From assembly GCA_949051815.1 (NCBI GenBank), contig CARQVR010000002.1, positions 1 to 64,000 of the forward strand: a stretch of DNA of 64,000 nucleotides. The letters run 5' to 3'. A program made the position numbers and the translations under genes. Position 1 is the first letter of the stretch, and every line of letters starts with the position of its first letter. The stretch is from an uncultured Lachnospiraceae bacterium (lineage in GTDB: Bacteria; Bacillota; Clostridia; Lachnospirales; Lachnospiraceae). Under the pieces are notes generated by a model. That model worked only from the letters and a program-made list of their open reading frames with translations. It was not told where the DNA came from and made no database searches. Of the stretch, positions 25,436 through 34,591 are shown piece by piece.

Positions 25436-27973
25436 ATGAACCGGATTTTAAATAAAAGGCAGGCCATCTGCGGAACAGTCTGGATTCTGGCGGTATGCGC
25501 GGCCCTGATTCTCTGGCCGCTTCGTCTGATTCACGAGGAGGTGCGGTCCTCTGGCGGAAAAGAACAGGCGGAAATATCCGGACCGGTAACAGCAGACGAT
25601 GTCGTACAGCAGAGATTTATTGCGCAGTATGACAGGCTGAAAGAAATCGAAATTTATCTGGCGGACAGGCTGGAAGGTGAGAAGCTGAATTTTGTGCTTC
25701 GGGACGCTTCCATGCAGACGCTGATGCAGCAGGTGATCGACACCGGGGATATGGAGACAATCCCCGGTTACCTTAAGGTACAGATAAATATTGATACGGA
25801 AGTGGGGCGGGACTACTACTTGCTGTTACAGGGAGTGGAGTCTGATTTCCGTGTGGCTTATGCCGACAACACGGGAGAAAATATGAACATTTATATAGGT
25901 GCGCTCTACTATGATGATGTGGAGGATACGGAGCGGTGCCTGGTTGCGGATTATGTGTATGAGGTGCCTTTGCGAAAGGGAAAGACTTTCGGTCTGGATG
26001 CAGCGTTTCTGCTAGCCGGAGTGCTCACTTCCTTTCTTAGCGCGGCATACTACAGGAAACGCCCGCAGAAGAATACGCTTCTTACGGTGGAGCGTGCCAT
26101 GCGCTTTGTCTTAAATCCGCTGATTGTGGCGGCGGCCGTGGCGGCGGCCGTGGCAATCGGGCCGTGTCAGCTCTTTACGACAGATATTTATTCGATTTTG
26201 TTTTATGAGACAGGTGTGGTTTTTGCGGCGGCGGCGGCACTGTATGCAGTGAACCACTGCAGAACCGGGCTTGCGTCAGACAGGACGGTTTTCGCCGTGT
26301 TGCGGGAGAGATGGCAGGATGACTTACAGTCTGTGATGTTTGCAGGGGCGATCTGGGGATGCTGCAATTATATGAATGCGCTGTATGAGATTCACCACAC
26401 GGTGGCGTACAGACAGACGCTGATCTTCTTTGCGCTGGCATTGATCGTGACTTATCGGAAGAAGGAACTTTTTTGCTGGAGCAGTCTGATTTACGGTATA
26501 GCGGCGGCTGTGACCGCGCCCATGTATTACCGGGACGGGCTTGCGGCGCTAATGGAAAAGAGCGCGCAGGCGGGGCTTGCGGAGCCGGGGGAGCTGGAAC
26601 TTAAGGCGCTGAAACTGACCGTCTGGGCAGGGGTGCTTGCCGGGTTTGTGATTCTGAATACCCTGAAACTGCTTTTGGGGAGGAAAATCAAAGGCATTTC
26701 CATACCTTACGGCGTTCTGACGGGCGTGTTTTTTGCCCTGCTGATCTATTACCGGAATACGAGAGGCTGGCCCGTTTATCTCGTCTGCTGTTTTACCCTC
26801 TACTATCTTCGTATGGCTTCAGGCGTAAAAAGGACGATTTTACTGCACAATATAGTGAACGGCATTCTGCTGCATTTTGTCCTGACGGTGGGGTACTGCC
26901 TGCTGCACAGGCCATATATGTATTTTCAATACTACCGCTATCCGTTCCATTTCCATACGGTGACGATTTCCGCCGTATATCTGGCTCTGGCGGTGTGCGC
27001 GGCGCTGATTAAATTTCTGGACGCCTACGGAAGACGGCCCTCTCTGGCGGCAACTTATAAGGAACTTGCGGTGTTTGGCGTATCCGCCATGTACCTGCTT
27101 TTCACGCTGTCGAGAACCGGGTATCTTGCCATACTCGTGACGGCGGTTGTGGTGATTCCGGTGGCTTTCTTTGCCGGAAAGACATGTTCTTTGCGGGAGA
27201 AATGGGTTCGGTTTTCGCGGGGGATCGGCCTGATGGCGCTCGCTGTAATTATCAGCTTTCCCGTGATGTTTACGGCGCAGAGAACGGTTCCCGCCGTGGC
27301 GGCCGATATCCGGGCGCATGAGATCGAGCAGTTCCCTCCGGAGCTTGTGCACGGCAGGGATATGGATTCCTACTACTATATCACGGTGGAGCGTTTTATA
27401 CAGACCTTTCAGATGAAAGTGCTGGGGATTCCGCAGGAAAAATGCCTGAATGCGTTTCTCTATTTCAGCAAGGCGGACGGGGAGACAGAGTACAGAAGTC
27501 CCTATCTGGAAAACGGGGGAAGGATCCTTCTTGCATCCGCGGAGGATATGGCGGCAGCGGCGGAGGCTGAGGAGGAAGAGTCTTACACAAATGGAAGATT
27601 GTATATATTTGAACGTTATTATGAGAGACTGAACGGGGTGGGACATGACGACATGGGCGTTATGGAACCTGATGGCAACTATCTGGCCCACGCCCACAAT
27701 ATTTACTTACAGGTGGCTTACGATCACGGTATTTTCGTGGGCGGCGTGTTCCTTCTGCTTGGGATCGGGACGCTTGTGCAGGCGGCTGTCTACTACCGGA
27801 GGCACAGGGAGGACCGGGAATGCGCGCTGTTTCCGCTGGCGCTTTTGCTTCTGTTTGCGGTGGCCGGGCTGACGGAATGGATTTTCCATCCTTGCTGTCC
27901 CATCGCGTACTGCCTGCTTCTTGTGATGGCGCCGTTGCTTGTGGATAGTCGATGCGACTCGGAAAGGATGTAA
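25436..27973 (+). CDS. O-antigen ligase/polymerase family membrane protein
   Basis: An 845-residue protein with an N-terminal anchor, an extracytoplasmic region of about 150 residues and about 12 membrane helices. Two parts fit the WaaL/Wzy_C family: a helical segment with LFTLSRTGYLAI, where the family has a conserved SRT/G, and the outer loop ending LAHAHNIYLQVAYDHG near residue 755, the typical H-x-H-N motif. Such proteins polymerise glycan repeats or ligate them to an acceptor. No other Wzy candidate was found, so it probably finishes the chain, either on a lipid or as polymer. The coding end overlaps the N-terminal region of the next frame; the next gene probably starts at 27990. Confidence 0.8.
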   Translation: MNRILNKRQAICGTVWILAVCAALILWPLRLIHEEVRSSGGKEQAEISGPVTADDVVQQRFIAQYDRLKEIEIYLADRLEGEKLNFVLRDASMQTLMQQVIDTGDMETIPGYLKVQINIDTEVGRDYYLLLQGVESDFRVAYADNTGENMNIYIGALYYDDVEDTERCLVADYVYEVPLRKGKTFGLDAAFLLAGVLTSFLSAAYYRKRPQKNTLLTVERAMRFVLNPLIVAAAVAAAVAIGPCQLFTTDIYSILFYETGVVFAAAAALYAVNHCRTGLASDRTVFAVLRERWQDDLQSVMFAGAIWGCCNYMNALYEIHHTVAYRQTLIFFALALIVTYRKKELFCWSSLIYGIAAAVTAPMYYRDGLAALMEKSAQAGLAEPGELELKALKLTVWAGVLAGFVILNTLKLLLGRKIKGISIPYGVLTGVFFALLIYYRNTRGWPVYLVCCFTLYYLRMASGVKRTILLHNIVNGILLHFVLTVGYCLLHRPYMYFQYYRYPFHFHTVTISAVYLALAVCAALIKFLDAYGRRPSLAATYKELAVFGVSAMYLLFTLSRTGYLAILVTAVVVIPVAFFAGKTCSLREKWVRFSRGIGLMALAVIISFPVMFTAQRTVPAVAADIRAHEIEQFPPELVHGRDMDSYYYITVERFIQTFQMKVLGIPQEKCLNAFLYFSKADGETEYRSPYLENGGRILLASAEDMAAAAEAEEEESYTNGRLYIFERYYERLNGVGHDDMGVMEPDGNYLAHAHNIYLQVAYDHGIFVGGVFLLLGIGTLVQAAVYYRRHREDRECALFPLALLLLFAVAGLTEWIFHPCCPIAYCLLLVMAPLLVDSRCDSERM

Positions 27974-27989
27974 TACAGGTCTTTTAAAT

Positions 27990-29855
27990 ATGGAGAAAAC
28001 GAGAAAACCTTTTAACGCAAAATTGTTTTACAGGCGGACGTGCCTGATTATATACGATATAATCAGCATTGTTCTGGCGAGCTATATGGCGATTTTGTGG
28101 CGTTATGATTTTCATCTGGATGAGATACCGAAGCATTTTACGCAGCCGATTGAACGGTTTATGCTGATCAATATTCTTTTAACGCTGGTTATATTTTATA
28201 TGATGCGCCTCTACAGCAGTCTGTGGGCTTTTGCGGGGGAGACGGAACTGCAGAATATCGTGGTGGCCTGCGTGCTGTCCATGCTGGCGGATGCTTTCGG
28301 ACTACAGTTTTTTAAGGTCACGACGCAGGCGGTGCCGAGAAGCTACTATCCTGCCTATATGGCGGTGCTGGTGGTCTGTATCTTTGCAAGCCGTTTTTCC
28401 TACCGGTTTTTCCGCGGATTGAAGCATAAACAGCAGAATAAGAAGAACCTGATTTCGGTTATGGTGATCGGCGCGGGCGAGGCAGCCAATCTGATTATCA
28501 AGGAGATCGTAAACAGCAACTTTTCCACGATGGTGATTAAGTGCATCATTGACGACGACAAGGGAAAGTGGGGGAAATACATTCAGGGAATCAGGGTCGC
28601 GGGCGGACGGGACAAGATTGTGGAGTGCGCGGACGTCTACGACGTGGACGAGATCATTGTGGCGATGCCCTCCGCGCCAAGGACGGAAATCCGGGAAATT
28701 CTTGAGATATGCAAGGACACGAACTGTAAACTGCGGTCTCTTCCGGGCATGTACCAGTTGGTAAACGGTGAGGTCAATGTGAGTAAGCTGCGGGATGTGG
28801 AGCTGGAGGACCTGCTTGGCCGGGACCCGATCAGCGTCGATATGGATTCCATACTCGGCTATGTGCAGGGGAAGGTGGTGCTTGTCACCGGCGGCGGCGG
28901 TTCCATAGGCAGCGAGCTTTGCAGGCAGATAGCGACCCACAGACCGAAACAGCTTGTGATTGTGGATATTTATGAGAACTCGGTCTATGATGTGCAGCAG
29001 GAACTGAAACAGAAATATCCGGAACTGAATCTGATGGTGCTCATCGCTTCCGTGCGAAACACCAACCGGATGAATTTTATATTTTCCAAATATAAGCCGG
29101 ACATCGTATACCACGCGGCGGCTCACAAGCACGTGCCGCTGATGGAGGACAGCCCCACTGAGGCGATTAAGAACAATGTTTTCGGCACCTTTAAGACAGC
29201 GCAGGCGGCAGCCATGAGCGGCGTGCAGCGGTTCGTCATGATTTCCACGGACAAGGCGGTGAATCCGACGAATATCATGGGCGCAAGCAAGCGGATCTGT
29301 GAAATGATTATTCAGACTTTTGACAAGCATTATGAGACAGAGTTTGTGGCCGTGCGCTTCGGCAATGTGCTGGGCAGCAACGGCAGCGTGATTCCGCTTT
29401 TCCGCAAACAGATTGCGGCGGGCGGGCCGGTCACGGTGACGCACCCGGATATCATACGGTACTTTATGACCATTCCAGAGGCGGTGTCGCTGGTTCTGCA
29501 GGCGGGCGCATACGCTAAGGGCGGGGAGATTTTCGTGCTGGATATGGGCGAACCTGTCAAAATTCTCTCCCTGGCGGAAAACCTGATTAAGCTTTCGGGA
29601 TACCGCGTAGGGGAAGACATCAAGATTGCGTTTACGGGCCTGCGCCCGGGAGAAAAGCTCTATGAAGAGCTTCTGATGGATGAGGAAGGCATGAAAAATA
29701 CTGCCAACCGCATGATCCATATCGGAAAACCGATTGAACTGGATGAACATGAATTTTTTGCGCAGCTAAAGGAGCTGAAAGACGAGTGCCAGATTGAGAA
29801 CTCGGACATAAGGCCGTTAATACAGGAGATCGTACCGACTTATCATTATAGTTAA
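27990..29855 (+). CDS. membrane-anchored NDP-sugar 4,6-dehydratase (PglF/WbpM/CapD type)
   Basis: A 621-residue protein with four N-terminal membrane helices (to about residue 140), a CoA-binding-like Rossmann domain, and a C-terminal SDR domain with LVTGGGGSIGSE (about 298-309). The SDR active site shows MGASKR (Met430, Lys434) in place of the usual Tyr-x-x-x-Lys, as in PglF, WbpM and FlmA. It should convert UDP-GlcNAc to UDP-4-keto-6-deoxy-GlcNAc (retaining form), feeding the aminotransferase at 30040. ATG 27990 gives the normal N-terminus for the family; a frame extension to 27939 would overlap the previous gene. No strong ribosome site is visible. Confidence 0.88.
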   Translation: MEKTRKPFNAKLFYRRTCLIIYDIISIVLASYMAILWRYDFHLDEIPKHFTQPIERFMLINILLTLVIFYMMRLYSSLWAFAGETELQNIVVACVLSMLADAFGLQFFKVTTQAVPRSYYPAYMAVLVVCIFASRFSYRFFRGLKHKQQNKKNLISVMVIGAGEAANLIIKEIVNSNFSTMVIKCIIDDDKGKWGKYIQGIRVAGGRDKIVECADVYDVDEIIVAMPSAPRTEIREILEICKDTNCKLRSLPGMYQLVNGEVNVSKLRDVELEDLLGRDPISVDMDSILGYVQGKVVLVTGGGGSIGSELCRQIATHRPKQLVIVDIYENSVYDVQQELKQKYPELNLMVLIASVRNTNRMNFIFSKYKPDIVYHAAAHKHVPLMEDSPTEAIKNNVFGTFKTAQAAAMSGVQRFVMISTDKAVNPTNIMGASKRICEMIIQTFDKHYETEFVAVRFGNVLGSNGSVIPLFRKQIAAGGPVTVTHPDIIRYFMTIPEAVSLVLQAGAYAKGGEIFVLDMGEPVKILSLAENLIKLSGYRVGEDIKIAFTGLRPGEKLYEELLMDEEGMKNTANRMIHIGKPIELDEHEFFAQLKELKDECQIENSDIRPLIQEIVPTYHYS

Positions 29856-29865
29856 ACAGTTCAGC

Positions 29866-29926
29866 CAGAGCGTCATAGGTCGGACAAATCATGCTTGCAT
29901 GAATTTGGCAGACATGTGATGCTCTG
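29866..29926. other. imperfect ~29-bp-arm inverted repeat between dehydratase and aminotransferase
   Basis: Arms 29866-29894 and 29897-29926 start and end with CAGAGC/GCTCTG and pair at 24 of 29 positions, with G-T wobbles at some mismatches. No T tract follows. It fills most of the spacer; it could be an RNA stability hairpin or a small palindromic repeat element. It is not an obvious terminator because the operon continues. Confidence 0.5.
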
Positions 29927-30039
29927 AGGGAGCGCCCGTCTATGAGCAAAATGAGCAGCGAAGCGGCGGGAAAGCATCGAAGATGCGGTTTTGCGAATGG
30001 GCGCGGGCTGAACGTAAAACACCAGGGAGGGCCAGAACC

Positions 30040-31170
30040 ATGGAAAAGAAACGAATTTATCTTTCGTCCCCTACGATGCACGGGGAAGAGCAGGCGTTTG
30101 TGCAGGAGGCTTTCGACACGAACTGGGTGGCGCCTCTGGGCCCGAACGTAAACGCTTTTGAGAAGGAAATGGCGGCGTATACGGGCTGCGGTCATGCGGC
30201 GGCGCTGTCAGCGGGAACGGCGGCCATCCACATGGCGCTGCGGCTTCTTGGCGTGAAGCAGGGTGATGTGGTTTTTGTGTCGGATTTGACATTCTCCGCA
30301 TCCTGCAATCCCATTGTCTATGAGAACGGTACGCCTGTGTTTATCGACGCGGAGCCGGACACATGGAACATGTCACCGGAAGCGCTGAAACGGGCCTACG
30401 AAAAATATCCGGATCCCAAGGCGGTGATCTGCGTGCATCTCTACGGCACGCCCGCGAAGCTCGATGAGATCATGGAAATCTGTGAGGCCCACGGCACGCC
30501 GCTTATAGAGGATGCCGCCGAGTCTCTTGGCAGCACATACAAGGGGCGGCACACCGGCACTTTCGGAAAATACGGAATCTATTCTTTTAACGGCAATAAG
30601 ATTATCACCACATCGGGAGGCGGCATGTTTGTGTCGGCCGATGAGGAGGCGGCTCGGAAAGTGACCTTTCTGGCGACGCAGGCGAGAGATCCGGCCAGAC
30701 ATTACCAGCACTCCCATATCGGCTACAATTACCGCATGAGCAATGTGACGGCGGGAATCGGCAGAGGGCAGCTTCTGCATCTGGACGAGCACAAGGCGAA
30801 GAAAAAGGCCATTTATAAACGTTACTGTGAGGCGTTTGCCGATATTTCCGCGATACAGATGAACCCCATGAATCCGGAGGGGGATGCCAATAACTGGCTC
30901 TCCGGCATGGCCATTGCCGCGGACAGCAGGGTGACGCCGGATATGGTTATGGATGCGCTTGAGGAGAAACTCAACGCGGAATGCAGGCCGATCTGGAAAC
31001 CGATGCATATGCAGCCTGTTTTTGCATCCTGTGATTTCTTTGCCCACAATGAGGACGGCAGCAGTGTGGGGGAGGATGTTTTTGCGAGAGGACTCTGCCT
31101 GCCGAGCGACATCAAAAACACCGATGAGGAAATGGAGGCAATTATCCGCACAGTGAAGGAGCTGTTTTAA
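30040..31170 (+). CDS. UDP-4-keto-6-deoxy-GlcNAc aminotransferase (PglE/EpsN-like)
   Basis: A 376-residue DegT/DnrJ aminotransferase starting KRIYLSSPTMHGEEQAFV, the style of PglE and EpsN. It has FDTNWVAPLGPNVNAFE, DLTFSASCNPI and IEDAAESLGSTY. Lys187 in SFNGNKIITTSGGG is the PLP lysine. The expected product is UDP-4-amino-4,6-dideoxy-GlcNAc, made from the product of the upstream dehydratase. No PglD-like acetyltransferase adjoins it, so the amine may be left free, or modified by an enzyme elsewhere in the locus. GGGAGG (30025-30030) sits 9 bases before ATG 30040, which decides the start against upstream in-frame codons. Confidence 0.88.
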   Translation: MEKKRIYLSSPTMHGEEQAFVQEAFDTNWVAPLGPNVNAFEKEMAAYTGCGHAAALSAGTAAIHMALRLLGVKQGDVVFVSDLTFSASCNPIVYENGTPVFIDAEPDTWNMSPEALKRAYEKYPDPKAVICVHLYGTPAKLDEIMEICEAHGTPLIEDAAESLGSTYKGRHTGTFGKYGIYSFNGNKIITTSGGGMFVSADEEAARKVTFLATQARDPARHYQHSHIGYNYRMSNVTAGIGRGQLLHLDEHKAKKKAIYKRYCEAFADISAIQMNPMNPEGDANNWLSGMAIAADSRVTPDMVMDALEEKLNAECRPIWKPMHMQPVFASCDFFAHNEDGSSVGEDVFARGLCLPSDIKNTDEEMEAIIRTVKELF

Positions 31171-31174
31171 AGGT

Positions 31175-31417
31175 ATGAGGGATATATTTGAGGAGAGGGA
31201 CAAGACCCGGATGTGTGACGAGATCGCGGCCTTTTTTAAGGAGGAGCACGATCTGGAGCTGGGCGTGATCGGGACGGGACGGATTTTTGACTTTTTTCAG
31301 GAAATGATGGGGGACAGGATCTATAATAAGGCGCTGGATGACGCGAAACGGTTTTACGCCACATATGCGGATAATATGGAAGCGGATTATTATGCGCTGT
31401 ATAAGGATATAAAGTAA
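31175..31417 (+). CDS. DUF2164 family protein
   Basis: An 80-residue acidic, helical protein beginning four bases after the aminotransferase stop. It aligns in pattern with DUF2164: a helix ending FFKEEHDLELG, RIFDFFQEMMGDRIYNKALDDAKR and a short final helix. DUF2164 proteins have no assigned biochemical role. The AAAGG before ATG 31175 is very close; ATG 31211, preceded by GAGGAGAGG, is an alternative that would remove 12 residues belonging to the family's first helix, so the longer form is preferred. It is the last gene before a strong palindromic terminator-like element. No link to glycan synthesis is visible apart from co-transcription. Confidence 0.7.
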   Translation: MRDIFEERDKTRMCDEIAAFFKEEHDLELGVIGTGRIFDFFQEMMGDRIYNKALDDAKRFYATYADNMEADYYALYKDIK

Positions 31418-31446
31418 AATATGACAGACATTAATAAAGTGTTTGG

Positions 31447-31486
31447 AAAGTAAAGTTATTTTGATGCATCAAAATAACTTTACTTT
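31447..31486. terminator. 40-bp perfect palindrome, probable terminator
   Basis: Bases 31447-31466 are exactly reverse-complementary to 31467-31486, centred on GATGCATC and with no unpaired centre. Six T residues follow (31484-31489, the first three within the arm), so it can act as a rho-independent terminator for the operon ending at the DUF2164 gene. The perfect symmetry and AT-rich stem also fit an operator or a bidirectional terminator. It separates the glycan operon from the ATPase gene. Confidence 0.65.
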
Positions 31487-31563
31487 TTTGATACGTTATT
31501 CTATTATAAATACATAAGTGGAGAGCATACTATAATATATATCGTCTGCGTTGGAGGGCTGCC

Positions 31564-32772
31564 ATGGTTATCCGGGAACAAATTTTAAACAGAATAAGGC
31601 CTTTTTATGAGAGCGAACTGATTAAAGTGCTGATCGGTCTGCGGCGGTCAGGGAAATCGGTTCTTCTGCGGCAGATTATGGGTGAGCTTAGGGAAAACGG
31701 CGTAGAGGAGTCGCAGATTATTTATATGAATTTTGAAGATTTCCGGTATTCGTTTGTTTCAAATGCGGAGCAGCTTTATCAATATATTTGCGGGCAGAGA
31801 AAAAATGAAAAGAAATATTATCTCTTTTTTGATGAAATACAGATGGTAAATGAATTTGAAAGAGCCATCAATTCGTTCCGGGCGACGTGGGATGTGAGTA
31901 TTTTTATCACCGGGTCGAACGGGAAACTGCTGTCGGGCGAATTGGCGACACTGTTATCGGGTCGGTATGTGAGTTTTCGCGTCACGCCATTTTCTTTTAT
32001 CGAATACTGTGAGATCAGGCAGATAGAGAAGCCTTCGGACGAAGACCTGATAGAGTATATGAATTGGGGTGGTATGCCACAGCGGTTTTCCATGAAGGGG
32101 GAAATGGAGACGAGGACTTTTTTGCAGGATTTATATAATTCCATTGTCCTGCGGGATATTGTGCAGAGAACGGGGGCGAAGGAGGTTGATCTGATTAACC
32201 GCATCATGGAGTATCTGATGCTGAATCCGTCCCAGACTTTTTCTGCAAAGGGTATTCTGAATTATTTTAAGAGCGTGGACCGCAAAGTCAGTGCACAGAC
32301 ATTGTATAATTATCTGGAACATATACAGACTTCCCAGATTGTCAGCAGGGCGCAGCGATATGACATCCGTGGGAAGCAGCTTCTTACGACGCTGGATAAA
32401 TATTTTCTGACGGACCTGGGGCTGGGGCGGATTCACAACAGCGGTTATAAGCTGGAGATGGGCGCGATGCTTGAAAATATTGTCTACAATGAGCTCAGGA
32501 ACCGGAATTATGAGGTATATGTCGGAAAGATACCGAACGGTGAAGTGGATTTTGTTGCGGTACAGGGGGATAAAAGGGAGTATTATCAGGTAGCGTATTA
32601 TCTGGCGGATCAGTCGGTGACAGACAGGGAGTTTGGCGTATTTTCGGCGATTGCGGACAATTATCCGAAGTATGTGCTCTCCATGGATAAATTTGATTTT
32701 TCGAGGGATGGGATTATCCATAAAAATGTGATTGCGTTCCTGATGGAGGGGTGTAAGACCAAGGCCGGATAA
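31564..32772 (+). CDS. AAA+ ATPase with DUF4143 domain
   Basis: A 402-residue protein of the AAA_14/DUF4143 group. Walker A GLRRSGKSVLLRQ is near residue 25, Walker B FFDEIQMV near 98, and a sensor-type ITGSNGKLL follows. The C-terminal DUF4143 half contains the ETGAMLENIVYNEL-like MGAMLENIVYNELRNR and a nuclease-like GEVDFVAVQ. Cellular roles are poorly known. These genes are frequent solitary insertions in Lachnospiraceae genomes. TATAAT at 31531-31536 and GGAGGG at 31553 lie upstream, but no good -35 is seen. The gene looks unrelated to the glycan pathway and is more AT-rich than its neighbours. Confidence 0.85.
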   Translation: MVIREQILNRIRPFYESELIKVLIGLRRSGKSVLLRQIMGELRENGVEESQIIYMNFEDFRYSFVSNAEQLYQYICGQRKNEKKYYLFFDEIQMVNEFERAINSFRATWDVSIFITGSNGKLLSGELATLLSGRYVSFRVTPFSFIEYCEIRQIEKPSDEDLIEYMNWGGMPQRFSMKGEMETRTFLQDLYNSIVLRDIVQRTGAKEVDLINRIMEYLMLNPSQTFSAKGILNYFKSVDRKVSAQTLYNYLEHIQTSQIVSRAQRYDIRGKQLLTTLDKYFLTDLGLGRIHNSGYKLEMGAMLENIVYNELRNRNYEVYVGKIPNGEVDFVAVQGDKREYYQVAYYLADQSVTDREFGVFSAIADNYPKYVLSMDKFDFSRDGIIHKNVIAFLMEGCKTKAG

Positions 32773-32849
32773 TCGCAAATTCATGTGAAAACCGGCACGG
32801 GTGCGAACCATAACGATTTGGGGCAGTTATCATAATTTCAATGGCCGGG

Positions 32850-32878
32850 GAGACAATTGGAATAAGATATGCTATAAT
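32850..32878 (+). promoter_or_regulatory. extended -10 promoter before PglC-like gene
   Basis: TATAAT (32873-32878) is perfect and preceded by TGC, an extended -10. The -35 region GAGACA (32850-32855) at 17-bp spacing matches 4 of 6. ATG of the sugar transferase is at 32902. Confidence 0.6.
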
Positions 32879-32901
32879 TTATCCTCAGAGAGGAACAATA
32901 T

Positions 32902-33567
32902 ATGTATAAAAAATATATCAAACGATGTCTGGATTTTCTGATGTCCCTGTGCGGCATTATCGTGCTTGGCCCCGTGCTGATCGTTCTGGCGGCGCTGGTG
33001 CGGGTGAAGCTAGGAAGCCCTGTTTTGTTTAAGCAGGAGCGGCCGGGAAAGAATGAAAAAATTTTTACCCTCTGTAAGTTCCGCACCATGACGGACGCGC
33101 GGGATGGGAAGGGGGAGCTTCTGCCGGACGCTGTGCGGCTTACGAAGTTCGGGAAATTTCTGCGCGCCACCAGTCTGGACGAGCTGCCGGAGCTTTTTAA
33201 TATTCTAAAGGGAGACATGAGCGTGATCGGGCCAAGGCCCCTGCTCGTCTCTTATCTGCCCTATTATACGGAGCGCGAACGCTTAAGGCACAGCGTGCGG
33301 CCGGGGCTGACGGGGCTTGCGCAGGTCAGCGGGCGCAATTATCTTGATTGGGACAGGCGGTTTCAGAAGGATGTGGAGTATGTGGAGCATCTGACCTTCG
33401 GCATGGATATGAAGGTGATCTGGATGACGGTGCAGACGGTGCTCGGGCACACCGACGAAGTGGCGGAGGACACCAACGCAGCGGAAGGGAATTTCGCGGA
33501 GATTAGAAAGAAGCGGCTTGAGGAAACAGGGAGTCTGGAAGTTCTTTTCACTCGGGAGGATGCCTGA
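32902..33567 (+). CDS. initiating sugar phosphoglycosyl transferase (PglC/EpsL-like)
   Basis: A 221-residue monotopic bacterial sugar transferase. An N-terminal re-entrant helix (RCLDFLMSLCGIIVLGPVL) is followed by FKQERPGKNEKIFTLCKFRTM, SLDELPELFNILKGDM with the catalytic pair Asp93-Glu94, and IGPRPLLV. The catalytic residues fall at the same numbers as Campylobacter PglC. It transfers phospho-sugar, probably the 4-amino-4,6-dideoxy-GlcNAc derivative made by the genes at 27990 and 30040, to undecaprenyl phosphate, starting the glycan. It has its own promoter and an AGAGGA ribosome site. The alternative donor class is UDP-hexose, but the neighbouring genes favour the PglC reading. Confidence 0.9.
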   Translation: MYKKYIKRCLDFLMSLCGIIVLGPVLIVLAALVRVKLGSPVLFKQERPGKNEKIFTLCKFRTMTDARDGKGELLPDAVRLTKFGKFLRATSLDELPELFNILKGDMSVIGPRPLLVSYLPYYTERERLRHSVRPGLTGLAQVSGRNYLDWDRRFQKDVEYVEHLTFGMDMKVIWMTVQTVLGHTDEVAEDTNAAEGNFAEIRKKRLEETGSLEVLFTREDA

Positions 33568-33607
33568 ATAGCGGCATTTTCCGCATTGTGGCATCATGGA
33601 GGAAAGT

Positions 33608-34591
33608 ATGAATATTCTGATTTTGAGTGCGGGCACACGCGACAAGGTGGTGCAGTATTTTAAGAAGGAGCTGGCAGGCAGGGGCAGGGTGATTGCGACG
33701 GACTGCTCCAATCTGGCGCCTGCGGTGTACGAGGCGGACGATTTCTTCCTGGTGCCAAGAATCACGGCGCCTGACTATCTGGACAAGGTGTTGGAAATTT
33801 GCAGGAGAGAAAAAATAACCGGCGTCTTTTCGCTGATTGATCCGGAACTTTCCCTTCTTTCGAAGGAGCGGGAGCGGTTTCTGGCGGTGGGAACGACACC
33901 CATTGTCTCCGGTTATGAGCTGGTAGAGACCTGCTTTGACAAGTACCGGATGTTTGAACTGCTGCAGAAAATGCAGATTCCTGCGGCGAAGTGTTATATG
34001 GATCAGGAGTCCTTTTACCGGGCCAGGGAAGCGGGGGAGATTTCTTATCCTGTTTTTGTAAAGCCCGTGCGGGGCAGCGCCAGCATACACATCAATAAGG
34101 TGGAGAGCCAGAAGGAAATGGAAGTGCTTTTCGATCTCTACGATGATCTGATGATTCAGGAGTACATGGACGGTACAGAGTTTGGCGCGGACGTGTATGT
34201 GGACATGATATCCGGGAAATGCACGGACATTTTTGTGAAAAAGAAGATTAAGATGCGGGCGGGGGAGACCGATAAGTCCGTGTCCTTTAAAGACGAAAAA
34301 CTATTCGGATTGATTCGTGATTTTGTGGAAAAGTGCGGCTTCCGGGGGATGATAGACATTGATATTTTTGAGATTGGCGGCGTCTATTATCTCTCCGAGG
34401 TGAATCCCCGCTTCGGCGGCGGCTATCCCCACGCTTACGGATGCGGCGTGAATATGGCAGCGGCGGTGGTGCGAAATCTTTCCGGACAGGAGAACGAGGT
34501 GCGGATCGGGGAATACAGAGAGGGAATCTGCATGATGAAGTTTAATGAAGTGATGATACGGGATATGGCGGGGGAGGAGATTGTACCGTGA
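33608..34591 (+). CDS. ATP-grasp ligase
   Basis: A 327-residue ATP-grasp protein with a CarB-like arrangement: N-terminal NILILSAGTRDKVVQYF, IVSGYELVETCFDK, YPVFVKPVRGSASIHI (ATP loop), IQEYMDGTEFGADV and the metal-binding end EVNPRFGGGYPHAY. It should couple ATP cleavage to amide or peptide bond formation with a carboxylate. Placed between the PglC-like and PglA-like genes, it may add an amino acid or similar group to a sugar amine; this is inference. A PseI-adjacent ATP-grasp (8454) is unrelated in detail. ATG 33608 follows GGAGG by 5 bases and is favoured over ATG 33596. Confidence 0.82.
   Translation: MNILILSAGTRDKVVQYFKKELAGRGRVIATDCSNLAPAVYEADDFFLVPRITAPDYLDKVLEICRREKITGVFSLIDPELSLLSKERERFLAVGTTPIVSGYELVETCFDKYRMFELLQKMQIPAAKCYMDQESFYRAREAGEISYPVFVKPVRGSASIHINKVESQKEMEVLFDLYDDLMIQEYMDGTEFGADVYVDMISGKCTDIFVKKKIKMRAGETDKSVSFKDEKLFGLIRDFVEKCGFRGMIDIDIFEIGGVYYLSEVNPRFGGGYPHAYGCGVNMAAAVVRNLSGQENEVRIGEYREGICMMKFNEVMIRDMAGEEIVP

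Noticed and set aside
28302..29750. 482-codon minus-strand open frame across the 4,6-dehydratase gene
   Set aside because: Histidine/arginine-rich antisense translation with no domain; the plus-strand gene has full SDR motifs.
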